Positions 1 to 5,500 of a stretch of DNA of 9,766 nucleotides are shown here, piece by piece. Below the pieces are notes generated by a model. The model was not told the origin of the DNA and did no database searches. It saw only the letters and a program-made list of their open reading frames with translations. The position numbers and the translations under genes were made by a program. The stretch's first letter is position 1. Each line of letters starts with the position of its first letter. Source of the DNA: Chloroflexota bacterium (GTDB lineage: Bacteria > Chloroflexota > Dehalococcoidia > GIF9 > UBA5629); NCBI GenBank assembly GCA_026389655.1, contig JAPLHL010000022.1, positions 1 to 9,766 on the forward strand, written 5' to 3'.

Positions 1-121
1 TGTTAGCTCCACCGCCAGGCAAAATAAATGGTCCTTTCCGCGGATTGGACGCAACCAGCAAAATCCCCTTTTTAGTTTCGACTATTGCAGTTCCACGGCG
101 TCTATACTTGATGTTCGCCAT
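1..121 (-). CDS. NUDIX hydrolase, N-terminal fragment (continues past the left edge)
   Basis: Only the first 40 codons are present, read leftward from an ATG at 121-119. The translation opens MANIKYRRRGTAIVETKKG and reaches LPGGGAN. The basic start, a beta-strand pair (GTAIVE, GILLVAS) and a PGGG turn are typical of NUDIX domains, where the GGG begins the NUDIX box; the catalytic REXXEE part lies outside the window. NUDIX enzymes hydrolyse nucleoside diphosphates linked to another moiety; the substrate cannot be told here. A good Shine-Dalgarno (AGGAGA on the minus strand, positions 135-130) sits 8 nt before the ATG and fixes the start. The gene lies downstream of the TlpA-like gene on the same strand, with about 70 bp between them holding its own likely promoter. 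Family assignment is fairly sure even though the box is cut. Confidence 0.75.
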   Translation of the reverse strand, partial: MANIKYRRRGTAIVETKKGILLVASNPRKGPFILPGGGAN

Positions 122-172
122 TCGAATTATCTCCTAACCTACTCTGGATTAAGGAATGCGACTATATATTCC

Positions 173-200
173 ATTATATGTATAAATAGACTAACGTCTA
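173..200 (-). promoter_or_regulatory. Probable sigma-70 promoter for the NUDIX gene
   Basis: On the minus strand a perfect TATAAT lies at 178-173. A 4-of-6 match to the -35 box (TAGACG) lies at 200-195, giving a 16-bp spacer. The -35 overlaps the stop codon of the upstream TlpA-like gene. The start of transcription would fall around 165, about 45 nt before the NUDIX ATG. The -35 is weak, so this is a moderate call; read-through from the TlpA-like gene is also possible because no terminator is visible between the two. Confidence 0.5.
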
Positions 201-1459
201 ATGATTTCATTGATAACAGCACGGACTTCTGCTTCAGTACGAATAGAACCATAGCCGAATTTTGCAACTCTTATGATACCTTTCTGGTCAACAAAATAAT
301 GGCAAGGGTCACCACCTGGTTGATATCGACCCTTAACAGATTTATCTGTATCGAATAATACAGGGTAACTGGGATCATTAAAGAAACTATAGCCTCTATC
401 CGATAAAAACTTCGCTACTGTGGCGGGATCTTCGCCCACATTTATTGTGAATACCTTCAATTCTCCTTTGTTCCAAGTATCTTTAATATGCTGGATTATT
501 TTCATATATTCGATACAGCCGGGGCATGATGTATTCCAGAAGTTAATCCAAATAACAGGTTGTGGTGAAAGGCCCTTGTTATATTCATTGCACAATGTAA
601 TTGAATCCCCTGACAAAGATGCCAGAGTAAAATTGGGGGCGCAACAACCCACCTGGCCACATTCACTATTACCTGTGCATGAACACACATTATCGGCAAT
701 TATAGGAATATACCCAGACAATGTCGTCAAACCATCATCAACCGAAACATAATTCAGGTCTAACCAGTTTCTATCAGATGTTAGGTTGAAAACCAATGTT
801 CCATCGGCATTAGTTGATTCTTGCTCACCTTGTCGAATGTAAATTGTTCTATTGTCTGTGCAAATTTTATTATTGCAAGCTTCGACTTTGACAAGGACCT
901 TCCAATGAGGCCTAAGAGATGTTGCGGTTATCTTAAATATGGTTCCCGTGCGGCCCGAAAGCGGTTCGATAATAAGTGGATTTGGCGGGGGCGTTATACC
1001 GTCGGGCAACGTCACAGTTTTAATTGGACTAGTCTTTCCGCGTATACTGAACTTCCGAGCAATTTCACCGCGTCTGCTTGTTATAACAACCTTATATTCT
1101 CCTACGTCAAAAGTGGCTGTGCTCAAATTGTCAGATAAAATGCCAAAAGTATTAGCTGCATAATCGTAATTCGCTATAGGTATGTTATCGGATGCACGCA
1201 AAATAGTTGCAGTTATTTTTTCCCCAGGCGAAAAGAGAAAACCATTGATATTAATATCGGTTCCTTTGTCGACTGACGGAGGATCTACAGAAACTGTCGG
1301 TGGTAATACAAAAGCCAACAACAGAACAACAGCAATAATTGCAACCGCAATACCAATAAGCACGCCGTACATACCCGACCTCCTCCCATTAACTCGCTTA
1401 TTAGAAGAGCCACGCCCGTGGGAAGATAAATGACCCGACTGCCGATGCCCCATTTCCAC
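191..1459 (-). CDS. Membrane-anchored TlpA/redoxin-like thioredoxin with Ig-like stalk
   Basis: A 422-residue protein. Residues 1-29 are basic and cytoplasmic, and 30-51 form one strongly hydrophobic membrane anchor, leaving the rest outside. Residues about 54-140 and 158-255 look like two beta-rich Ig/IPT-like domains. A cysteine-rich linker (C259, C261, C267, C272, C273) precedes the redoxin domain, which begins APNFTLASLSGDSITL. The active site is WNTSCPGC with C312 and C315, in a WINFW strand context typical of TlpA/AhpC-TSA thioredoxins. The cis-Pro loop is GGDPCHYFVD, with Cys386 where Thr is usual. The likely role is thiol-disulfide exchange on envelope proteins. The start is GTG at 1459 or, equally possible, ATG at 1453, which has AGGTGG just upstream. 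It has its own promoter and is divergent from the argJ fragment. Confidence 0.8.
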   Translation of the reverse strand: MEMGHRQSGHLSSHGRGSSNKRVNGRRSGMYGVLIGIAVAIIAVVLLLAFVLPPTVSVDPPSVDKGTDININGFLFSPGEKITATILRASDNIPIANYDYAANTFGILSDNLSTATFDVGEYKVVITSRRGEIARKFSIRGKTSPIKTVTLPDGITPPPNPLIIEPLSGRTGTIFKITATSLRPHWKVLVKVEACNNKICTDNRTIYIRQGEQESTNADGTLVFNLTSDRNWLDLNYVSVDDGLTTLSGYIPIIADNVCSCTGNSECGQVGCCAPNFTLASLSGDSITLCNEYNKGLSPQPVIWINFWNTSCPGCIEYMKIIQHIKDTWNKGELKVFTINVGEDPATVAKFLSDRGYSFFNDPSYPVLFDTDKSVKGRYQPGGDPCHYFVDQKGIIRVAKFGYGSIRTEAEVRAVINEIIRR

Positions 1460-1500
1460 CTACTTCAAGCGATAATCATATACCGATACTTATTGGCATG

Positions 1501-1529
1501 ATAATATGCTTTCGCGACACGGCTGTCAA
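1501..1529 (-). promoter_or_regulatory. Near-consensus sigma-70 promoter for the TlpA-like gene
   Basis: On the minus strand a perfect TTGACA lies at 1529-1524 and TATTAT at 1506-1501, separated by exactly 17 bp. Transcription would start near 1494, giving a 5' leader of about 35 nt before the GTG/ATG start at 1459/1453. This is one of the clearest promoters in the window and argues for a bacterial host. Confidence 0.8.
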
Positions 1530-1577
1530 TCGAACCCAGAAAAAACTAATGAGAATTGCTAAATGAGATATAAAGTG

Positions 1578-1800
1578 CTCAAACTAGGGGTGATTAATGA
1601 AAAGTGCTATATTATTAGCTTCATGAAATATAAACTTACTGAAATCAAAGGGGGCACAGTGACGTCTCCGCTGGGTTTCCTGGCGGGAGCAACGGAAGCG
1701 GCTGTCAAGTACAGGGGTCGCCTCGACCTGGGCATCTTATACGCGGAGAAGCCGTGCGCCTCGGCCGCGGTTTATACAAAGATTGAGGTATAAGCCGCTC
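1578..1800 (+). repeat. Direct repeat, left copy: argJ promoter plus first ~56 codons
   Basis: This stretch aligns base for base, with no gaps, to 5278-5500 at an offset of exactly 3700. By hand count about 30 of 223 positions differ (about 86-87% identical). The 45 bp before the ATG differ at only about 4 positions, the first 148 coding bases at about 16, and the last 30 bases at about 10. Similarity stops abruptly on the left at 1578 (CTCAAACTAG) and fades on the right near 1800. It marks the left boundary of the 3.7-kb accessory block. Confidence 0.9.
1623..1793 (+). pseudogene. argJ: Truncated argJ copy (5' end only)
   Basis: The reading frame from ATG 1623 gives 56 residues starting MKYKLTEIKGGTVTSPLGFL, nearly the same as the N-terminus of the full ArgJ at 5323. 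It ends at a TAA at 1791-1793, where the live gene has AAA. It lacks the catalytic Thr, the oxyanion-hole residues and the whole beta chain, so it cannot work. Up to about 1770 the differences from the live copy are mostly synonymous (for example ACA/ACC, GAA/GAG, ATC/ATT) or conservative (I/V, R/K), with L/Q among the exceptions. This is what selection on a working gene leaves behind, so the fragment comes from a diverged functional argJ and not from random decay of a recent duplicate. The open frame extends upstream in phase to an ATG at 1563, but the live gene's start fits 1623. Confidence 0.85.
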
Positions 1801-1836
1801 ATGTTTTAGACATATTAAAAAGAGTCAGACTTAACT

Positions 1837-2268
1837 TTAACTAAACCTTTTGTCTAATGCCGTTTTAATATTTTCTACCGACTTATCCTGCAATTTTTTA
1901 AATTCGTCAAAATGACGCATTTCCCTGGGGCTTACTATATTCATTTCCCTTGTAAAATCCGTTCCGCCATCACCTGTGGGAAATAAAACATAGCTTATTG
2001 CAGAAACCACTTCCTCCGTTACGCGCCCGTCTATGACAGGACGCGCTTCGATCCTGTACATTCTTGATTGCCAGCGGTCAACTACAGTCCACTCGACCGC
2101 CACCAGCTTTTCTTTATCATCGGGATTAAGGCTGACATACTCGACAACCTTGTCTCCCAACTGCATCGGACGGTCTACTGTGCCTTCAACGCGGCGGCTC
2201 TGGACATGCCATTCCGGCCAGTAACTTGTCGTGCTGAGATAGTTAAATCCCCGCACGTCAAGTGTCAA
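1837..2268 (-). CDS. SRPBCC (START/polyketide-cyclase-like) protein, N-terminus apparently damaged
   Basis: 143 residues from a TTG at 2268. The pattern YLSTTSYWPEW (residues 10-20) followed by RVEGTVDRP and LGDKVVEYV, alternating beta strands through about residue 112, and a long amphipathic C-terminal helix (117-142) match the SRPBCC ligand-binding fold. These proteins enclose a hydrophobic pocket; the ligand is unknown. The family normally has one more N-terminal strand. That strand may be present in another frame: ATG at 2284 reads MGEQVIDT and then hits TGA, while the main frame resumes with LDVRGFNYLS. A small frameshift or deletion near 2255-2268 would explain this. If TTG is used, GGGAG lies about 9 nt upstream. 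The gene may be functional or a fresh pseudogene. It sits between two argJ-derived repeats. Confidence 0.65.
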   Translation of the reverse strand: MTLDVRGFNYLSTTSYWPEWHVQSRRVEGTVDRPMQLGDKVVEYVSLNPDDKEKLVAVEWTVVDRWQSRMYRIEARPVIDGRVTEEVVSAISYVLFPTGDGGTDFTREMNIVSPREMRHFDEFKKLQDKSVENIKTALDKRFS

Positions 2269-2298
2269 TTACTTGTTCTCCCATCCTGTTCAATCGAG

Positions 2299-2365
2299 TC
2301 AAAACTAGCTATCCAAATCAAAAAGTGCCATATTTTCAGCTTTTCGGGAACTGTAACTATCTGAA
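2299..2365 (+). repeat. Degenerate third copy of the argJ promoter/start region
   Basis: Compared with 5279-5343, this stretch keeps TCAAAACTAGC, then after about 11 unmatched bases AAAAGTGCCATATTTTCAGC, where the live argJ promoter has AAAAGTGCTATATTTTTAGC (2 differences in 20). A weaker match continues to CTGAA at 2361-2365. The start codon is lost (TTCGGG against TCATGA). No reading frame follows. The copy lies immediately upstream of the divergently read SRPBCC gene, just as copy 1 lies upstream of the divergent TlpA-like gene. The extended -10 is partly kept (TGC CATATT), so it may or may not still be active. Confidence 0.7.
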
Positions 2366-2385
2366 CTTCCAGTGCGTTTTTACCT

Positions 2386-2414
2386 TTGACTTATCGATTA
2401 TCCGTTAATATAAT
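2386..2414 (+). promoter_or_regulatory. Near-consensus sigma-70 promoter for the dockerin/transglutaminase pair
   Basis: TTGACT at 2386-2391 and a perfect TATAAT at 2409-2414 are separated by exactly 17 bp. Transcription would begin near 2421, about 26 nt before the GTG at 2447. A tandem GGAGG/GGAGA purine stretch (2429-2440) follows, with the second element 6 nt from the start codon. Strong promoter and strong ribosome site together suggest that the downstream genes were highly expressed. Confidence 0.8.
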
Positions 2415-2446
2415 GGAACTGGCAAATTGGAGGTTGGAGAGTAGAC

Positions 2447-2677
2447 GTGAAGCTGGCTTTATTCCTTATACCGTCTCTGCTATTAATCATTTTCGCTGTC
2501 AACGTAGCCGATGCCAGCGATGGTGTACAACCCGTATATAAATTGTATGCGGGTGATGCCCGAGATTCTGAAAACAAGCCGGATATTATCGCCTATGCCA
2601 ATACGGAGCATACAGCTTCACCGTACGATTTTACTATTGAAGTGAGCGGTAAGTTCCGAGAAAGGAAGTTACCTTAA
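2447..2677 (+). CDS. 5' part of a frameshifted secreted dockerin-domain protein
   Basis: 76 residues from GTG 2447, with Shine-Dalgarno GGAGA 6 nt upstream. Residues 1-23 are a signal peptide (hydrophobic LALFLIPSLLLIIFAVNV, probable cleavage near ADAS). The mature part (about 24-70) is beta-strand-like and ends in DFTIEVSGKFRERKLP before TAA. The last residues look out of frame: the other frame from about 2646 reads EKGSYLKATTNIVTTNVGVQ, which flows directly into the next gene. A single extra base between about 2646 and 2670, probably around GAGAAAGG, splits what was one protein. I do not recognise a family in the N-terminal domain. It is either a genuine pseudogene or an assembly or sequencing error; no programmed-frameshift signal is evident. 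Confidence 0.7.
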   Translation: MKLALFLIPSLLLIIFAVNVADASDGVQPVYKLYAGDARDSENKPDIIAYANTEHTASPYDFTIEVSGKFRERKLP

Positions 2678-2693
2678 AGCCACTACGAATATA

Positions 2694-3575
2694 GTGACTA
2701 CCAATGTGGGTGTCCAATTATGGGGCGACCAGACAGATGGCTGGGCAAAAGTCTCTGTCGATGGTTCGGAAATATGGAGAGGAGATACGTATGGTAAAAC
2801 TGGCAATTATCCCGGAGATGCATTTGCCTGCTACCTGGAGATATCCAATCTCCCTCTGAGCAAGCATACCATCATGGTGGAACCCCTGGGGATTAATGGG
2901 GAAGGCGGTAGGCCAGATGTCACCGTTTTCTTCTTCGGTCTGAAAAAAGAAACGCAAGAATCTGTAGCGCCTGCTTATACTCCAGTTTCACCATCTATAT
3001 CAACCACCACCACCGTAATTAAAGGAGATGGCAATGGTGATGGCAAAATATCGATGAATGATGCCCTGTATGCGTTTCAGATGGCCATCGGCCGAAGGCC
3101 TGTTGATCTTAACCTGGACATGGACGGTAACGACAAAGTTAATATATTTGATGCAATACAGCTATTGATCTTAGCAGTCAGACCTGGCAAAACAAATTTG
3201 CCTGAAAATACTAACATCTCGGTAGGATCTAGTAATAAAAATACATCTGAAAAAACCAGCCGTCCAATCATTCCAACGGGAGATGAGTCAGCAAAAAGGT
3301 GTCAACCTTCGGAAAAAACATACAAATTGGGCGAGAATATTGATGCTGAAATATTAATAAAAATCTTAGGTGAAAAAGATGGCAACTGCTTAGTATATGA
3401 AAAAATAGTTAAAGACAATACCCCTAACAATTTGGTGGGAAAGGAAATGAATTGCAAGATTTGTACCTGTTCAACGAATGGTATTGTTCCTATAGGTGAC
3501 AACATAAAAGAATACTGCACTGGCTCCCTGGCAGACGCTATCGACGAATTGTACAAGCGGGCAAAAGGCAAGTAG
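2694..3575 (+). CDS. 3' part of the same secreted protein, with a type I dockerin
   Basis: 293 residues if counted from the GTG at 2694, but the coding frame clearly runs back to about 2646, so this is the downstream part of the gene starting at 2447. Residues 1-85 form a beta-rich domain (VGVQLWGDQTDGWAKVSVDG). A Ser/Thr/Pro linker covers 90-108. Residues 109-163 are a type I dockerin: GDGNGDGKISMNDA and LDMDGNDKVNIFDA, two EF-hand-like calcium loops each followed by a helix (ALYAFQMAIG, AIQLLILAV). After another polar linker a C-terminal domain (about 200-293) carries six cysteines, including NCKICTC. Dockerins bind cohesins or act as calcium-folded surface modules; no cohesin is recognised here. 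The gene ends 4 nt before the next start, so the two are probably co-transcribed. Confidence 0.75.
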   Translation: MTTNVGVQLWGDQTDGWAKVSVDGSEIWRGDTYGKTGNYPGDAFACYLEISNLPLSKHTIMVEPLGINGEGGRPDVTVFFFGLKKETQESVAPAYTPVSPSISTTTTVIKGDGNGDGKISMNDALYAFQMAIGRRPVDLNLDMDGNDKVNIFDAIQLLILAVRPGKTNLPENTNISVGSSNKNTSEKTSRPIIPTGDESAKRCQPSEKTYKLGENIDAEILIKILGEKDGNCLVYEKIVKDNTPNNLVGKEMNCKICTCSTNGIVPIGDNIKEYCTGSLADAIDELYKRAKGK

Positions 3576-3579
3576 TGAA

Positions 3580-4947
3580 ATGAAAAAGAAGATCATAGTT
3601 ATCGCCGGGCTCCTGCTAATATTGCAAGCCTTTCTAATACCTCTGGCCGCATATGCAGACGACGATGAATATGGTGACGAAGATAACGGATATGATTCCG
3701 GTTATGATGAATTTGATGTCGGTGATAATAAATACCTACTCCGGCCATCTTCATTGAAAGATGCTGTCGATGAAATCCACTTGATGATAGAACAGAAGAA
3801 ATCAAGATGGGAGATAGCTAAGAGGGCGGCGACTATAGCTGACGGCCGAATAATAAACGTTAATGACACTGAGCGTATGTCCATACCTGCTAACTGGTTC
3901 TCAATTTTTAAAGATTCAAAGGAAACAGAGGCGTTTCGGGCATGGAGTAAACAGCAAAATGATGAGGGGCCATACAATAAAACAGCAGCATGGGTTTGGG
4001 ACTCTCGAGTTGGAATGTGTGCGGAAAATGCTGCGCTCGTTTATTACCTGCTTAAAGAAGCTGGTGCAACAGATCTTCATATTATAAACAGGGGTGGGCC
4101 AGATCACAGATTTGTTGCCTGGGGATTGGGTGAGGGTGATCCGAATAATAAAGAGAGCTGGACTGATAATGTCATAGTTCCTGATAGTTGGCAGGGGAAA
4201 GTGCTAAAAGGTCAGGCCGCATGGAAAAATGGGTATTGTGGCAACATGGGTAACAATAGCGGGGATGGACTGTTAGACCATACTTTCGCATATGATGAGT
4301 CCGCTCCCATGCCCTGCGGCAGGGCATGGGCTGCAGGCCTTGTTATTAAGGGTAAACTTTACACAGGTGGAAAAAGAAGCCCTTGCTGCAAGACCATTAA
4401 ACCCTGCCGGGGGGATCCCAGATTGGAATGCTTTAATGACCACTGCGTACGGTGTGGACAATCAAAAGGACAACCATGTTGCACAGAAGGAAAACCATGC
4501 ATTGAGGGGCTTAAATGTGTTAATAGCTTTTGTATTGAGTCAGGCAAGGAGGCGCCCGTAGACTGGTACTGGGGCTCAGAATACACGGGCAGTTTTAATT
4601 TGCAGGCGAAAGACTGGTCAACTAATACTATAAACATTACGATAGTGCCCCAGAGTAACGATTATGGGGCGATCACCGGCAATGGCAAAGCAGTTAAGAG
4701 CGATGGGTCGGATATTATACAATATACCTTTGAGGGTATTTATCAGAAAGCCACGTCCAGTACTCCTGGCGGTGCAAAATGTACCATTACCTTGCAGCGA
4801 ATAGCTCAGGGTAAAAAATCCACATATACAGGATCATGCGGATGGGGAGGCACCCTACATACGAACGGCACATTCGAAGGCGAAATTTTTCCACAGGACT
4901 TCCCTGTTTATATGCAGCCCAGACAATTTCTTTTGAAGAAGAAATAG
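3580..4947 (+). CDS. Secreted transglutaminase-like, cysteine-rich protein
   Basis: 455 residues. Residues 1-26 are a classic signal peptide ending AYA. An acidic Asp/Tyr/Gly stretch follows (27-50). Residues about 55-260 look like a transglutaminase-like papain-fold domain: C147 in VGMCAENAALVYYLLKEAG, H176 in PDHRFVAWGL and D202 in NVIVPDSWQG give the usual Cys-His-Asp order. Residues 269-318 are a cysteine-rich module with 12 Cys in patterns such as CVRCGQSKGQPCC and GLKCVNSFC. The last part (about 330-455) is beta-rich with no family I recognise. The protein is probably exported and acts as a protease or in amide transfer, or is a catalytically modified relative. It follows the dockerin gene by 4 nt; no strong Shine-Dalgarno is seen, so translational coupling is likely. 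The fold call rests on motif order only. Confidence 0.7.
   Translation: MKKKIIVIAGLLLILQAFLIPLAAYADDDEYGDEDNGYDSGYDEFDVGDNKYLLRPSSLKDAVDEIHLMIEQKKSRWEIAKRAATIADGRIINVNDTERMSIPANWFSIFKDSKETEAFRAWSKQQNDEGPYNKTAAWVWDSRVGMCAENAALVYYLLKEAGATDLHIINRGGPDHRFVAWGLGEGDPNNKESWTDNVIVPDSWQGKVLKGQAAWKNGYCGNMGNNSGDGLLDHTFAYDESAPMPCGRAWAAGLVIKGKLYTGGKRSPCCKTIKPCRGDPRLECFNDHCVRCGQSKGQPCCTEGKPCIEGLKCVNSFCIESGKEAPVDWYWGSEYTGSFNLQAKDWSTNTINITIVPQSNDYGAITGNGKAVKSDGSDIIQYTFEGIYQKATSSTPGGAKCTITLQRIAQGKKSTYTGSCGWGGTLHTNGTFEGEIFPQDFPVYMQPRQFLLKKK
4306..4330. repeat. Perfect 11-bp inverted repeat with 3-nt loop inside the transglutaminase-like gene
   Basis: CCCATGCCCTG (4306-4316), loop CGG, then the exact complement CAGGGCATGGG (4320-4330). 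It encodes part of SAPMPCGRAWAAG in the gene at 3580. The stem is GC-rich in an otherwise AT-rich gene. There is no U-tract after it, so it is not an intrinsic terminator. Confidence 0.85.
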
Positions 4948-5277
4948 GAAATATATTGAAAGATATCCTTCTCGATTTTGTATCAAGATAGGCTAGTAAA
5001 CATCAATTTTCAAATTTCCGTATATGAAAACAAGATAGCAGGGCAGAACCATAGTAACTACTAGCCAATGAAAATGATTATAAGCAGGTACTTTGGCATT
5101 ATGTTTTATATTCATGGTCGAACACGCATACCGCTGTTTGTTCAATAGTAACTTCACAATCTCAGTACAGCCTACCTACTAGCAATTTTCTTCTTGTTGC
5201 CGCTTTGCCCAATCTTACTCCTAAGCACATAGCTAATCATCGTTACAGGGTTTAATTCCAGGGACGTCTCAACGTAC
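4948..5277. other. Gene-free 330-bp stretch between the accessory genes and argJ
   Basis: AT-rich, with stop codons in all frames and no convincing gene, RNA or terminator hairpin. One short frame (5064-5144, plus strand) reads MKMIISRYFGIMFYIHGRTR and then stops after 26 codons. Its ISRYFGI start resembles the N-terminus of DUF4160 proteins, so it could be a decayed remnant, but the match is too short to call. The sequence ends abruptly where the argJ promoter repeat begins at 5278, so this is the right junction of the accessory block. Confidence 0.5.
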
Positions 5278-5500
5278 CTCAAACTAGCAGTAATTAATGA
5301 AAAGTGCTATATTTTTAGCTTCATGAAATATAAACTTGCTGAAGTCAAAGGGGGCACCGTGACATCTCCCCAGGGTTTCCTGGCGGGAGCAACGGAGGCG
5401 GCTGTCAAGTATAAGGGACGCCTCGACCTGGGCATTTTGTACTCGGAGAAACCGTGCGCCTCGGCTGCCGTCTTTACCGGCAATAAGGTAAAAGCGGCTC
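5278..5500 (+). repeat. Direct repeat, right copy: live argJ promoter and 5' end
   Basis: The partner of 1578-1800 at an offset of exactly 3700 with no gaps, about 86-87% identical by hand count. It begins CTCAAACTAG and runs through the first ~59 codons of the intact argJ. The 3.7 kb between equivalent points of the two copies is the accessory block. Confidence 0.9.
5305..5313 (+). promoter_or_regulatory. Extended -10 promoter candidate for the arg operon, giving a near-leaderless argJ
   Basis: TGCTATATT is an extended -10 (TG at 5305-5306, TATATT at 5308-5313). No good -35 lies 17 bp upstream, which extended -10 promoters tolerate. Transcription would start around 5320-5322, at or next to the argJ ATG at 5323. 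No Shine-Dalgarno precedes that ATG, which fits a leaderless or near-leaderless message. The element is unchanged in copy 1 (1605-1613) and nearly so in copy 3, while flanking bases differ. This is inference from pattern only. Confidence 0.45.

Noticed and set aside
1824..1834. A short palindrome (AGTC/GACT) followed by a T-run on the minus strand as a terminator for the SRPBCC gene.
   Set aside because: The stem would be 4 bp with almost no loop, too small to form a terminator.
2838..2854. GGAGAT and ATCTCC inverted repeat in the dockerin gene.
   Set aside because: A 6-bp stem in coding sequence is expected by chance and has no supporting context.
4949..4972. GGAAATAT and ATATCC just after the transglutaminase-like gene as a terminator stem.
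   Set aside because: The stem is short, AT-rich and bulged, and no T-run follows.
5246..5262. GGGTTTAATTCCAGGG looks a little like a tRNA T-arm, as expected at an integration site.
   Set aside because: The flanks do not pair as a T stem, and no anticodon or D arm is found upstream.
1578..5500. The repeats as ends of a transposon or insertion sequence.
   Set aside because: The repeats are direct, contain argJ coding sequence, lack terminal inverted repeats, and no transposase lies between them.
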